A stretch of DNA of 64,000 nt from CALOCN01 sp942491735 (lineage in GTDB: Bacteria; Eisenbacteria; RBG-16-71-46; JABDJR01): assembly GCA_942491735.1 (NCBI GenBank), contig CALOCN010000014.1, forward strand, positions 558,001-622,000, in the 5' to 3' direction. Positions within the stretch are counted from its first letter, which is position 1, and the number at the start of each line of letters is the position of its first letter. This document shows, one piece after another, positions 25,857 to 34,427 of this stretch. The position numbers and the translations under genes are program-made. The notes beneath the pieces are model-generated. The model made no database searches, was not told where the DNA came from, and was given only the letters and a program-made list of their open reading frames with translations.

Positions 25857-26489
25857 CTACATCCAGGCCGGGCCCGCCGGGATGCGGGCGCGTAGCCGGG
25901 GAAGCAACTCGACCAGCCCCTGGGTCACGAATGCGCGTTCGTTCGCATCCCCCCCCTCGGCCAGTGTGGCGATCTGAATCAGGACCAGTTCCAGGTCCAG
26001 GAAAAGCGCTCCCAGTTCCGGGTCGTCCCCGGCGGGGGAGTCCAGGAGAAGCCGGACCTGCCCCACCGACGTGCGGGCCCAGGCGGCCAGGTCCGCGTCG
26101 CGTGTCGGTGCGGTGGTGCGAAACTGGGTCAACAGGGCTTCGGTCCGGCCCAGAAAGGCGGCCGAAGCGAGCTGGTAGGGATCCGTTTGTTTCCGGGGAG
26201 CGGTCACGATCTCCGGGTCCGGGACCGGCATGCCGAGGTCCTCGGCGGTTTCCACCATGGGTTGCCCCGGCACGGTCACCGAAATGCGTCCCACCCCGAT
26301 CCCGATGGCCAGCAGCGCGGCGGCGGCGAGGGGAACCCACACCCAGGCTCGGGAGCGGCGAGCCGGCACAACGGTCAGTCGACGTTTGCGCTGGATGCCC
26401 TCCCAGATCGCCTCGCGCGGGGTCTCCGGGGGATCGTTGTAGCTTTGGGCCGTCGTCCGGATCAGCTTGTCCAAGGGATCCTCGCTCAT
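25857..26489 (-). CDS. Putative anti-sigma factor (single-pass membrane protein)
   Basis: 210 residues with a cytoplasmic N-terminus (MSEDPLDKLIRTTAQSY, then PREAIWEGIQRKRRLTV), one membrane helix (VWVPLAAAALLAIGIGVG, about residues 50-67) and a C-terminal extracytoplasmic helical region. Position directly after an ECF sigma gene with an ATGA overlap (26486-26489), plus this topology, is the basis for the anti-sigma call; I see no zinc-binding HxxxCxxC motif. GAGGAA precedes the ATG at a short distance. The extracytoplasmic part (TRDADLAAWARTSVGQVRLLLDS, GALFLDLELVLIQIATLAE) may contact the HEAT-repeat proteins encoded next, which are also exported; that link is inference. Confidence 0.75.
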   Translation of the reverse strand: MSEDPLDKLIRTTAQSYNDPPETPREAIWEGIQRKRRLTVVPARRSRAWVWVPLAAAALLAIGIGVGRISVTVPGQPMVETAEDLGMPVPDPEIVTAPRKQTDPYQLASAAFLGRTEALLTQFRTTAPTRDADLAAWARTSVGQVRLLLDSPAGDDPELGALFLDLELVLIQIATLAEGGDANERAFVTQGLVELLPRLRARIPAGPAWM

Positions 26490-27031
26490 GTCGGTTCCTC
26501 CGCGCCCTGGAAACTGCCCAGGGTCTCGCGCAACTGCTGTCGGGCCCGGAAGAGCCGGGCCTTGGATGTTCCTTCGGGAACTTCCAGAATGGCCGCGATC
26601 TCGTGATGCTTGAATCCCTCGATGTCGTGCATCACGAACACCGCCCGTAGGATCTCGGAGAGGCCGTCGATCGCCCGGAGCAGGCGCACCTTGAGACCCG
26701 GGTCGCCCGCCTCCCGTCCACGGTCCACCGTGGTCAGGTCCTCCACCCCCACCTCCCGCTTGCGTCGTCGTTTCTCCTTGCGGATCCCATCGAGGACCAC
26801 GGTCACCGTGATGCGATGGAGCCAGGTCGAGAGCGCGGCGTCGCCGCGAAAGCCGTCCAGCTTGGCGAACGCCTTGACGAACACGTCCTGGGCGAACTCC
26901 TGGGCGCGCCCGGGATCGCCGCACATGCGCACGGCGAGACGGAACACCCGGTCGACATGGGTGTCGAACAGCTCCCGTTCCGCATCCGCGTCACCCGCGA
27001 TCACGCGGGCAATCAACTCCTGCTCGTTCAA
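26486..27031 (-). CDS. ECF-type RNA polymerase sigma factor
   Basis: 181 residues, the size of group 4 (extracytoplasmic function) sigma factors. Region 2: LIARVIAGDADAERELFDTHVDRVFRLAVR, then FAQDVFVKAFAKLDGFRGDAALSTWLHRI, where WLHRI-type sequence is region 2.4. Region 4: LRAVFVMHDIEGFKHHEIAAILEVPEGTSKARLFRAR contains the helix-turn-helix that reads the -35 element. The start is the TTG at 27031, 6-8 nt after GGGGAGGA; the open frame extends to 27157 without ribosome site. It heads a minus-strand operon with the anti-sigma factor and two HEAT-repeat genes, suggesting envelope-stress control of that set. A promoter could lie in the 200-nt gap shared with the divergent dehydrogenase; no clear GGAAC/GTC ECF promoter was found. 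Confidence 0.93.
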   Translation of the reverse strand: MNEQELIARVIAGDADAERELFDTHVDRVFRLAVRMCGDPGRAQEFAQDVFVKAFAKLDGFRGDAALSTWLHRITVTVVLDGIRKEKRRRKREVGVEDLTTVDRGREAGDPGLKVRLLRAIDGLSEILRAVFVMHDIEGFKHHEIAAILEVPEGTSKARLFRARQQLRETLGSFQGAEEPT

Positions 27032-27132
27032 ACGTCCTCCCCGGTTCCGCTTTCGGTCGTTCGCAGAGTGGGACGACCGCCGACCCGGAATCGTTGCATG
27101 GGTCGGCAAATGTCCCCTCGTGTCCCGGTCTG

Positions 27133-27138
27133 TATAAT
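27133..27138 (+). promoter_or_regulatory. Candidate -10 box (TATAAT) upstream of the dehydrogenase gene
   Basis: Perfect TATAAT followed by GACTGCG, about 98 nt before the GTG at 27237. No good -35 hexamer at 16-18 nt. Confidence 0.45.
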
Positions 27139-27236
27139 GACTGCGCTTTGACCCCATCCGTCAGGTCGAGGTGCGGGGGGCGTGACCCCGGCAGCCTTAA
27201 CGTAATGAATGACAATGAATTGGACAGGAGCCCACC

Positions 27237-28298
27237 GTGAAGAACTACACCCTGGCCGTGATCGGCGGAGACGGGATTGGTCCCGAGGTGACCGCCGAGG
27301 GCCTCAAGGTGCTCCAGGCCGCCGGCCAGCGTTTCGGCTTCTCCGTGAAGCTCACGGACTACCCCTGGAGTGCCAATCACTATCTGGAGACCGGGGTGTT
27401 GATGCCGGAGTCGGCGCTGGCCGAGTACCGCGACCACGACGCGGTGCTGTTGGGGGCGGTCGGGGACCCGCGGCTGGAGCCGGGGCTCATTGAGCGTGCG
27501 GTGGTGGCCGGCCTACGGTTTGGCCTCGATCTCTATGTGAACCGGCGGCCGGTCAAGCTCTACGCGGAGCATCTCTGTCCCCTCAAGGGAGGGACGCCCG
27601 AAACCGTCGATATGGTCTGTATTCGGGAGAACACCGAGGATCTCTACGTGGGGATCCACGGCTTCTTCAAGAAGGGGACCCCGGACGAGGTGGCGACCCA
27701 GGAACTCCTGCTCACCCGCAAGGGCACGGAGCGGATTATCCGCTACGCGTTCGACACGGCCCGAAGCCGGCCACGTAAGCACCTGACCCTGGTGGACAAG
27801 GCCAACGCGGTGCGCGCCTACGACCTGTGGCGCCGGGTCTTCGAGGAAGTGGGGGAGGAGTACCCCGATGTCACCCGGGCCGGTCTCTATGTGGATGTGG
27901 CGGCCATGGTCATGGTGGCCGACCCGGCCCGCTTCGATACCGTGGTGACCCCCAACCTGTTCGGGGACGTCCTGACCGACCTCGGGGCGGCCCTCCAGGG
28001 CGGGATGGGGGCCGCGGCCAGCGCCAACCTGCACCCGGGGCAGACCGGGATGTTCGAGCCGGTGCACGGCTCGGCGCCGGACATCGCCGGGACCGGCCGG
28101 GCCAACCCCGTGGCCGCGGTGGCCTCGGTCCAGCTCCTCCTGGAGGATCTGGGGGAGCGGGAGGCCGCCGACGCGGTGACCACGGCCATCCGGGACGCCC
28201 TCTCCACCCGGGCCATCCCGGGCCTGGGCGCCGACACCGGCCTCACCACCGGGGACATGGGGACGCTGCTGGCCGAGGCGGTTCTGGCAAAGCGCTGA
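27237..28298 (+). CDS. Isopropylmalate/isocitrate-type beta-decarboxylating dehydrogenase
   Basis: 353 residues of the isocitrate/isopropylmalate dehydrogenase family, which oxidises a 2-hydroxy acid and decarboxylates it using NAD(P) and a divalent metal. GGDGIGPEVTAEG is the family N-terminus; VNRRPVKLY and CIRENTEDLYVGIH bind substrate; DVAAMVMVADPARFDTVV and NLFGDVLTDLGAAL carry the metal-binding aspartates; EPVHGSAPDIAGTGRANP is the cofactor loop. Overall it is closest in feel to actinobacterial-type LeuB, but RENTEDLY also fits NAD-isocitrate and tartrate dehydrogenases, and no leuA, leuC or leuD is nearby, so the substrate stays open. Start is the GTG at 27237 with ACAGGAG at 9 nt. Monocistronic by position. 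Confidence 0.88.
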   Translation: MKNYTLAVIGGDGIGPEVTAEGLKVLQAAGQRFGFSVKLTDYPWSANHYLETGVLMPESALAEYRDHDAVLLGAVGDPRLEPGLIERAVVAGLRFGLDLYVNRRPVKLYAEHLCPLKGGTPETVDMVCIRENTEDLYVGIHGFFKKGTPDEVATQELLLTRKGTERIIRYAFDTARSRPRKHLTLVDKANAVRAYDLWRRVFEEVGEEYPDVTRAGLYVDVAAMVMVADPARFDTVVTPNLFGDVLTDLGAALQGGMGAAASANLHPGQTGMFEPVHGSAPDIAGTGRANPVAAVASVQLLLEDLGEREAADAVTTAIRDALSTRAIPGLGADTGLTTGDMGTLLAEAVLAKR

Positions 28299-28310
28299 TC
28301 CCACTTTCCC

Positions 28311-28328
28311 GGGAGCGTCGACGCTCCC
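28311..28328. repeat. Perfect 18-bp palindrome after the dehydrogenase gene
   Basis: GGGAGCGTCGACGCTCCC, 12 nt after the stop. It can fold as a 7-bp hairpin with a TCGA loop; there is no T-run, so it could be a factor-dependent terminator or an RNA-stabilising element. Confidence 0.5.
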
Positions 28329-28348
28329 ACAGCGGCCGGTTCCCGGGG

Positions 28349-28354
28349 TATACT
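28349..28354 (+). promoter_or_regulatory. Candidate -10 box (TATACT) upstream of tRNA-Leu and tig
   Basis: TATACT lies 44 nt before the tRNA 5-prime end. No clear -35. Confidence 0.4.
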
Positions 28355-28398
28355 CGCCCGTCCTTTGGCCATACAGGTAATGCGGTCCCGGACCGCCT

Positions 28399-28483
28399 GC
28401 GAGAGTGGCGGAACTGGTAGACGCGCTGGATTTAGGATCCAGTGGGGCGACCCGTGGGGGTTCGAGTCCCCCCTCTCGCACCA
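28399..28483 (+). tRNA. tRNA-Leu (anticodon UAG)
   Basis: An 85-nt cloverleaf. Acceptor stem GCGAGAG pairs with CTCTCGC; anticodon stem CTGGA/TCCAG encloses loop TTTAGGA, so the anticodon is TAG, reading CUN codons. A long variable arm (GGGGCGACCCGTGG region) marks a class II tRNA, and GGGGGTTCGAGTCCCCC is the T arm. CCA is encoded at the 3-prime end. It lies 23 nt upstream of the trigger factor start. Confidence 0.96.
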
Positions 28484-28506
28484 CGGACGCAGTGAGCAGA
28501 AAGAAC

Positions 28507-29814
28507 ATGACGATGAAAGTCTCCGTACGTGAGGAACCCGCCTGCAAGAGGGTCCTCGAGATCGAGGTCGAGTCGGAGCGGGTGACCACCGAGATGGACA
28601 AGGTGGTGCGCGAGTTCCAGCGCACCCTCTCCATGCCCGGATTCCGCAAGGGCAAGGTCCCGGGCGACGTGGTGCGCAAGCGCATGGGGGACGACCTGGA
28701 AGGGGAAGTCCTGCGCCGGGTGTTGCCCAAGGCTCTCGACGACGCCCTGCGCGAAGAAAAGATCCGCCCCCTCGGTGAACCCCGGATCACCGATCTCAAG
28801 TTCGAGCCCGGTGCGCCGTTGGCCTTTACCGCCACCGTCGAGGTGCGCCCCGAAGTGACCGTCGAGGGATACGAGGGGCTCAAGGTGACGCGGGAGGCCA
28901 AGGAGATCGCGGACGAGGACATCAACCAGGTCCTGGACCGGCTGCGTGACGAGCGCGCCGAGCTCGAGGATGTGGATCGACCCTCCCAGAACGGCGATAT
29001 GCTGGGGATCAGCTATGTCGAGCTGGACGAGGCCGGCAACCCCAAGGAAGGGGAGGAGCCGGTGGAGATCACGCTCGAGCTGGGCAGCGAGCGGACCCCG
29101 GACTCGTTCAACGCGGAACTGCTGGGAACGGTGGTGGGGGACATGAAGAAGGTCCCGCTGCCCTATCCGGCCGACTATCCGGAAGAGGACCTGGCCGGGA
29201 CCACCCGCACCTTCCACGTCACCGTGTCCAAGATCCAGGAAAAGGTATGGGCCGCCCTGGAGGATTCCTTCGCCCAGGCGGTATTGGGTAACGAGGAAGC
29301 GACCCTGGGCGACCTGCGGACCCGGATCCGGCTCAACCTGGAGATGGAATCCAGGATGGCGGCCAACCGGGACCTGGAGAACAAGCTGGTGGGCAGGATC
29401 CTGGAGCTCAATCCGTTCGAATTGCCCGAGGGACCGGTCAACGCGGCCCTGGAGCGCATTCTCGCCGACACCAAGGAGAAACACCCGGATCTCCCCGCGG
29501 ATGAAGAGGAAAAGGTGCGCGAGCACTACCGGCAGCGGGTGGAGAACGATTTCCGGGTGGAGATCCTGTTCGACGCGTTGGGGAATCAGGAGCAGATCGA
29601 GGTCTCCGACGAGGATCTGGATAAGGAGATCCAGTCGTTCGCCGAGAATGAAGGGGAGAAGCCGGCCAAGGTCCGTGCCCGGCTCAAGAAGGAGGGGGGG
29701 CTCGAGCGTCTGCGGGATGACCTGTTCCGACGCCGGGTCCTGGATCGCCTTGTGGAAAAAGCCGACGTGGCCGTGCCCGAGGGTGCCGTCGCGGCGGATG
29801 AGGAGAAAGCGTAA
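28507..29814 (+). CDS. tig: Trigger factor, ribosome-bound chaperone and prolyl isomerase
   Basis: 435 residues, close to the usual length. Ribosome-binding N-terminal domain includes the signature FRKGKVP within LSMPGFRKGKVPGDVVRKRMG. A central FKBP-type isomerase domain follows (NGDMLGISYVELDEAGN, then ITLELGSERTPDSFNAELLG and DLAGTTRTFHVTVSKIQEKV), and the C-terminal chaperone arms are long charged helices (EEEKVREHYRQRVENDFRVEIL). The ATG at 28507 is used because the frame upstream runs through the tRNA gene. Only a weak AAAGAA precedes it; ATG at 28513 is possible. The TAA overlaps the clpP ATG (TAATG), giving the conserved tig-clpP-clpX-lon order. Confidence 0.95.
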   Translation: MTMKVSVREEPACKRVLEIEVESERVTTEMDKVVREFQRTLSMPGFRKGKVPGDVVRKRMGDDLEGEVLRRVLPKALDDALREEKIRPLGEPRITDLKFEPGAPLAFTATVEVRPEVTVEGYEGLKVTREAKEIADEDINQVLDRLRDERAELEDVDRPSQNGDMLGISYVELDEAGNPKEGEEPVEITLELGSERTPDSFNAELLGTVVGDMKKVPLPYPADYPEEDLAGTTRTFHVTVSKIQEKVWAALEDSFAQAVLGNEEATLGDLRTRIRLNLEMESRMAANRDLENKLVGRILELNPFELPEGPVNAALERILADTKEKHPDLPADEEEKVREHYRQRVENDFRVEILFDALGNQEQIEVSDEDLDKEIQSFAENEGEKPAKVRARLKKEGGLERLRDDLFRRRVLDRLVEKADVAVPEGAVAADEEKA

Positions 29815-30404
29815 TGGGTCTCGTACCGATCGTCGTCGAACAGTCCGCGCGGGGTGAGCGCGCCTATGACATCTACTCGCGGTTGCTCAAGGATCGCATC
29901 ATCTTCCTGGGTACGGTGGTGGACGACGTGGTCGCCAACCTCATCATTGCCCAGCTGCTCTTCCTGGAGGCGGAGGATCCGGACAAGGACATCCACCTCT
30001 ACATCAACAGCCCCGGCGGCTCGGTGAGCGCGGGTCTGGGCATCTACGACACCATGCAGTTCATCAAGCCGGACGTGGCCACCACCTGCATGGGCCAGGC
30101 GGCCAGCATGGGGGCGGTCCTGCTCACCGCCGGCGCCGCCGGCAAGCGCTCCATCCTGCCCAACGGCCGGGTGATGATCCACCAGCCCCTGGGTGGGACC
30201 CAGGGTCAGGCCTCGGATATCGAGATCTACACCAAGGAGATGCTGACCATTCGCCAGCGTCTCAACGAGATCCTGGCCCACCACACGGGGCAGGATATGC
30301 CGACCATCGAGCGGGACACGGATCGCAATTTCTTCATGTCTGCTGCGCAGTCGAAGGAATATGGCATCGTGGACGAGGTTATCGCTAAGCGGAGCGCCGG
30401 CTAA
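29814..30404 (+). CDS. clpP: ClpP, proteolytic subunit of the Clp protease
   Basis: 196-residue serine peptidase that forms the tetradecameric chamber used by ClpX. The catalytic triad is present: Ser98 in MGQAASMGAVLL, His123 in RVMIHQPLGG and the Asp of the ERDTDRN motif. LYINSPGGSVSAGL is the strand and glycine loop lining the active site. The N-terminus VPIVVEQSARGERAYDIYSRLL is typical, including a short propeptide. Start overlaps the trigger factor stop (29812-29816), so translation is coupled. The downstream clpX gene has its own -10 element in the 71-nt gap. Confidence 0.97.
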   Translation: MGLVPIVVEQSARGERAYDIYSRLLKDRIIFLGTVVDDVVANLIIAQLLFLEAEDPDKDIHLYINSPGGSVSAGLGIYDTMQFIKPDVATTCMGQAASMGAVLLTAGAAGKRSILPNGRVMIHQPLGGTQGQASDIEIYTKEMLTIRQRLNEILAHHTGQDMPTIERDTDRNFFMSAAQSKEYGIVDEVIAKRSAG

Positions 30405-30409
30405 ACCGA

Positions 30410-30415
30410 TATAAT
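30410..30415 (+). promoter_or_regulatory. Candidate -10 box (TATAAT) upstream of clpX
   Basis: Perfect TATAAT, 6 nt after the clpP stop and 61 nt before the clpX ATG; -35 not recognisable. Confidence 0.45.
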
Positions 30416-30475
30416 GAGGGTAACTACCGCCTTTTCCCGCCCTGGGTCATCCCTTTTGCGCGTACGAGGAACCGG

Positions 30476-31729
30476 ATGAAGAAACGCGTCTCGACGCCCC
30501 ATCCCATCAAGTGCTCTTTCTGCGGACGTGGACAGGACGAGGTAAGCCGGCTCGTATCCGGGCCCTCTGTCTACATTTGCAGCGAGTGCGTGAAGCTCTG
30601 TAACGACATTCTCGACGGCGAAGCCGATCGGGACATGCCGGTGGGGCGGGAGGGGCTACCCAAGCCCGCCGAGATCAAACGGATCCTCGACGAGTACGTC
30701 ATTGGCCAGCATCAGGCCAAGAAGGTGCTCGCGGTAGCGGTCTACAACCACTACAAGCGGATCTTCAGCCCGCCGCTGAAGGATGATGTGGAGCTCGAGA
30801 AGTCCAACATCCTCCTCCTGGGTCCCACCGGAACCGGTAAGACGTTGCTGGCGCAGACGTTGTCGAAGATCCTCAAGGTTCCCTTCGCCATCATCGACGC
30901 CACCTGCCTCACCGAGGCCGGTTATGTCGGCGAGGATGTGGAGAACATCCTGGTCCGGCTCCTCCAGGCAGCGGATTTCAATCTGGTAAACGCCGAGCAC
31001 GGAATCGCTTACATCGACGAGATCGACAAGATCTCCCGCAAGAGCGAGAACCCGTCCATCACCCGGGACGTCTCGGGCGAGGGCGTCCAGCAGGCCCTGC
31101 TCAAGATCCTGGAAGGCACCGTGGTCAACGTGCCGCCCCAGGGTGGGCGAAAGCACCCGCAGCAGAAGTACATCGAGGTGAACACCAAGGACATCCTGTT
31201 CATCTGCGGCGGCGCCTTCGAGGGCATGGACAAGATCATCGAGCGTCGTATCGGACGCAAGGAGATGGGGTTCGGCGCGGAGATCCAGAGCAAGGAGACC
31301 CGGGACCTCGGCGAGATCCTGTCCCAGGCCGAGCCCGAGGATCTGCTCAAGCACGGGCTCATCCCGGAGCTGGTCGGCCGGATGCCGGTCATGGCCAGCC
31401 TCAGCACCCTCGACGAGGACGCCATGGTCGAGGTGCTGACCAAGCCCAAGAACGCCATCACGAAGCAGTACAAGAAGTTCTTCGAGATGGAGGGGGTGGA
31501 CCTCAACTTCACCGAAGGCGCCCTGCGGGCCATCTCGCGGGTCGCCATGGAGCGGGGCACGGGGGCCCGTGGCCTGCGCGCGGTGATCGAGGAGGCCATG
31601 CTCGACATCATGTACGACGTGCCTTCCCAGGAAGGCGTGGAGTCGGTGGAGATCACGGCCGAGGTCATCGAGAAGAAGTCCACGCCCATGGTCACGTTCA
31701 ACCGCGAGAAGAAGAAAAAGGGCGCCTAA
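30476..31729 (+). CDS. clpX: ClpX, AAA+ unfoldase subunit of ClpXP
   Basis: 417 residues. An N-terminal zinc-binding domain has Cys13, Cys16, Cys35 and Cys38 (KCSFCG, YICSEC) for adaptor and substrate docking. Walker A is GPTGTGKT (116-123), Walker B IAYIDEIDKI, and pore loop GYVGEDVE follows. The IGF loop for ClpP contact is expected in the segment around IERRIGRKEMGFGAE; here the tripeptide itself reads MGFGAE, so the exact loop needs alignment. Sensor 2 GTGARGLRAVIE is intact. It probably shares transcripts with tig-clpP plus its own promoter, and a strong intrinsic terminator follows 27 nt after the stop. Confidence 0.97.
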   Translation: MKKRVSTPHPIKCSFCGRGQDEVSRLVSGPSVYICSECVKLCNDILDGEADRDMPVGREGLPKPAEIKRILDEYVIGQHQAKKVLAVAVYNHYKRIFSPPLKDDVELEKSNILLLGPTGTGKTLLAQTLSKILKVPFAIIDATCLTEAGYVGEDVENILVRLLQAADFNLVNAEHGIAYIDEIDKISRKSENPSITRDVSGEGVQQALLKILEGTVVNVPPQGGRKHPQQKYIEVNTKDILFICGGAFEGMDKIIERRIGRKEMGFGAEIQSKETRDLGEILSQAEPEDLLKHGLIPELVGRMPVMASLSTLDEDAMVEVLTKPKNAITKQYKKFFEMEGVDLNFTEGALRAISRVAMERGTGARGLRAVIEEAMLDIMYDVPSQEGVESVEITAEVIEKKSTPMVTFNREKKKKGA

Positions 31730-31755
31730 CCCGCCACTTCCCGGTTCGATGTATG

Positions 31756-31789
31756 CGAGGACGGTCCCCAGGGCCGTCCTCGTTTTTTT
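31756..31789 (+). terminator. Rho-independent terminator after clpX
   Basis: CGAGGACGG and CCGTCCTCG form a 9-bp stem around a 9-nt loop, followed by seven Ts (31783-31789). Confidence 0.92.
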
Positions 31790-31836
31790 GCGGAACCCAA
31801 AGAGGCCGCTCCCGGTACCCGATAACTCGACTAGGA

Positions 31837-31842
31837 TAGACT
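31837..31842 (+). promoter_or_regulatory. Candidate -10 box (TAGACT) for lon
   Basis: TAGACTGCA occurs between the clpX terminator and lon, 44 nt before the lon ATG. No clear -35; position after a terminator makes a promoter here necessary. Confidence 0.45.
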
Positions 31843-31886
31843 GCAAGACGGATTACCCCGATCTGGCCAGGAGAACAGGGCACGAC

Positions 31887-34385
31887 ATGCAGATTGAACG
31901 CGACGACGAGATCATCGAATTCGAGGACAAGCTCCCGCTGCTTCCCCTGCGGGATGTGGTGCTCTTCCCCCACATGACGGTGCCGCTCCTGGTGGGCCGG
32001 GTCCCCTCGGTCAATGCCATCGAGGAGGCGGTCGCCGCGGGACGCATCCTGTTCGCCACCGCGCAGAAACGGCCCGACGTGGTGGATCCCGAGAAAGAGG
32101 ACCTCTATCGCCTGGGAACGGTGGTGCGGGTGCTGCAGCTCTTCCGTCTGCCGGACGGCACCATGCGGGTGCTGGTCGAGGGACTGTCCCGGGCCCGGGT
32201 GCGTCGCTTCCTTTCCGCGGATGATTTCTACATGGCGCGGGTGGAAACCCTGGAGGACGCCGAGGAGGCGGACTCCGAGACCGAGGCCATGATGCGTTCG
32301 GTGGCCGGCGCCTTCAACGAGTACGTCCATCTCAACCGACGCGTTTCCGACGAGGTGCTGCTCACCGTCAACAACATCTCGGACCCGGTGGTCTTTGCCT
32401 ACACCGTGGCCAACCATCTCCAGGTCAAGGTCTCGGTGAAGCAGGAGATCCTGGAACTGGAGTCGGTCTCGGAGCGCCTGCGCCAGTTGAGTCAGATCCT
32501 TGGCGCCGAACTCGAGATCGTGAAACTGGAGCGGAAGATCGAGGGACAGGTGCGCTCGCAGGTGCACAAGAACCAGAAGGAGTTCTACCTCAACGAGCAG
32601 CTCAAGGCGATCCGCAAGGAGTTGGGATTCCAGAACGAGTTCTCCGGTGAGCTGGAGGAACTCGAACGCCAGCTCAAGAAGTGCGGCATGCCGCGCGAGG
32701 TGCGGGAGAAGGCCGAGAAGGAGCTGGATCGTCTGGGCAAGATGTCGTTCATGTCGCCGGAAGCCACCGTGCTGCGTACCTACCTCGACTGGCTGGTCGC
32801 GGTGCCGTGGCGTCGTTCGACCACGGACAACCTGGATCTGGGAGACGTGCGCGGCGCGCTGGACGAGGACCACTTCGGTTTGAAGAAGGTCAAGGAACGG
32901 ATCCTGGAACACCTCGCGGTGGTGAAGCTTTCCAACGGCGCCCTGCGCGGACCCATCCTGTGTTTCGTGGGTCCTCCGGGGGTCGGGAAGACCTCGCTCG
33001 GCAAGTCCATCGCCAACGCCATGGGGCGCGAGTTCGTGCGCATGTCCCTGGGCGGCGTGCGGGACGAGGCGGAAGTGCGCGGTCACCGGCGCACCTACAT
33101 CGGTTCCATGCCGGGCCGGATCATCCAGGCCATGAAACGGGCCGGTACGGTCAACCCGCTCATCCTGCTCGACGAGATCGACAAGCTGGGTGCGGACTGG
33201 CGTGGGGATCCGTCCTCCGCCCTGCTGGAGGTCCTGGACCCCGAACAGAACAGCACCTTCAACGACCACTATCTCGAGGTCGACTACGACCTGTCCAAGG
33301 TCCTCTTCATCACCACCGCAAACTACCGCGGCGGCATTCCGCATCCGTTGCTCGACCGGATGGAGCTCATCGAGCTCCCGGGGTACCTGCAATCGGAGAA
33401 GTTGGCCATCGCACGGGAGTTTCTCGTGCCCAAACAGATCGCGGCCTGCGGTCTCACCGCCAAGGACGTCACCCTGACCGACGAAGCCCTGGGCGGGATC
33501 GTGGCCGGGTATACCCGGGAAGCGGGGGTGCGAAACCTGGAGCGCGAGATCAACAAGCTCATGCGCAAGGTGGCCCGGGCCAAGGCGGAAGTGATCGAAG
33601 CCAAGGCGGAGAAGGCTGCGGCGCCCGCGACCGCGGATGACGGCGCCGCGACGACCGGAGCCAAACCGAAAGCGAAGCCAAAACGAGCCCCGCGGGCCAG
33701 GGCGGTCAAGGTAACCCCGGCCAAGCTGGGGGAGTTGCTGGGTCCGCCCCGGTTCCTGGAGAGCCCGCTGGAGCGAAAGTACCGGGTGGGGATCGCGAAC
33801 GGCTTGGCCTGGACCGAGTCCGGCGGGGATCTCATGACCATCGAGGTGTCCGCGGTGCCGGGCAAGGGAGGGCTCAACCTCACCGGCAAGCTGGGCGACG
33901 TCATGCGCGAGTCCGGGGTGGCCGCCATGACCTACATCCGCAAGAACGCGTTGCGGTGGGGCCTGGCCAAATGGTTCTACCAGGACATCGACACCCACAT
34001 CCACGTGCCGGAGGGGGCGATTCCCAAGGACGGACCCTCGGCCGGGATCACCATGGCCACCGCGATGATCTCCGCGTTCACCGGAATCCCCACCCTGCCC
34101 GAAGTGGCCATGACGGGGGAGATCACCCTGCGCGGCACCGTGCTTCCCATCGGGGGGCTCACCGAGAAGGTGGTGGCGGCACGCAGCGCCGGGGTGAAGA
34201 CGATCATCATTCCCAGGACCAACGGGAAGGATCTGGTCGAGATTCCGGACGAGGTGAAGCAGTCGATCACCTTCATCGAAGTGGAGCACATGGACGAGGT
34301 GCTCGAGCACGCGTTGGAATCGATGCCGGTCCCGGTGGACGGGGCGAAAGAGGACCTTTCCGGTCCGCAACACTACACGCACTAG
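31887..34385 (+). CDS. lon: Lon, ATP-dependent AAA+ protease
   Basis: 832 residues. N-terminal substrate-binding domain begins PLLPLRDVVLFPHMTVPLLVGR. The AAA+ module has Walker A GPPGVGKT (362-369), Walker B NPLILLDEIDKLG and the pore region GSMPGRIIQAMKRAG. The protease domain has Ser718 in PKDGPSAGITMATAM and Lys761 in GGLTEKVVAARSAGVK, the Ser-Lys dyad. Between the two, about residues 568-611 form an Ala/Lys/Pro-rich insertion (AKAEKAAAPATADDGAATTG and a KPKAKPKRAPRAR stretch), absent from ordinary Lon. Start is ATG 31887 with an AGGAG 13 nt upstream; the frame runs upstream through the clpX terminator, so the longer form is rejected. It completes the tig-clpP-clpX-lon cluster. Confidence 0.96.
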   Translation: MQIERDDEIIEFEDKLPLLPLRDVVLFPHMTVPLLVGRVPSVNAIEEAVAAGRILFATAQKRPDVVDPEKEDLYRLGTVVRVLQLFRLPDGTMRVLVEGLSRARVRRFLSADDFYMARVETLEDAEEADSETEAMMRSVAGAFNEYVHLNRRVSDEVLLTVNNISDPVVFAYTVANHLQVKVSVKQEILELESVSERLRQLSQILGAELEIVKLERKIEGQVRSQVHKNQKEFYLNEQLKAIRKELGFQNEFSGELEELERQLKKCGMPREVREKAEKELDRLGKMSFMSPEATVLRTYLDWLVAVPWRRSTTDNLDLGDVRGALDEDHFGLKKVKERILEHLAVVKLSNGALRGPILCFVGPPGVGKTSLGKSIANAMGREFVRMSLGGVRDEAEVRGHRRTYIGSMPGRIIQAMKRAGTVNPLILLDEIDKLGADWRGDPSSALLEVLDPEQNSTFNDHYLEVDYDLSKVLFITTANYRGGIPHPLLDRMELIELPGYLQSEKLAIAREFLVPKQIAACGLTAKDVTLTDEALGGIVAGYTREAGVRNLEREINKLMRKVARAKAEVIEAKAEKAAAPATADDGAATTGAKPKAKPKRAPRARAVKVTPAKLGELLGPPRFLESPLERKYRVGIANGLAWTESGGDLMTIEVSAVPGKGGLNLTGKLGDVMRESGVAAMTYIRKNALRWGLAKWFYQDIDTHIHVPEGAIPKDGPSAGITMATAMISAFTGIPTLPEVAMTGEITLRGTVLPIGGLTEKVVAARSAGVKTIIIPRTNGKDLVEIPDEVKQSITFIEVEHMDEVLEHALESMPVPVDGAKEDLSGPQHYTH

Positions 34386-34421
34386 GCGCCGCTTCCCTTC
34401 GCAAACGCCTGCGCCGGGGCG

Positions 34422-34427
34422 TATACT
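34422..34427 (+). promoter_or_regulatory. Candidate -10 box (TATACT) for the aminotransferase-serA pair
   Basis: TATACTGCA lies 78 nt before the GTG at 34506. The leader holds a CGCGTCC/GGACGCG hairpin (34458-34486) before the ribosome site. Confidence 0.45.

Noticed and set aside
28405..28506. N-terminal extension of trigger factor
   Set aside because: The frame runs through the tRNA-Leu gene; the ATG at 28507 gives the normal N-terminus.
31749..31886. N-terminal extension of Lon
   Set aside because: It starts inside the clpX terminator hairpin and encodes a non-conserved basic peptide.
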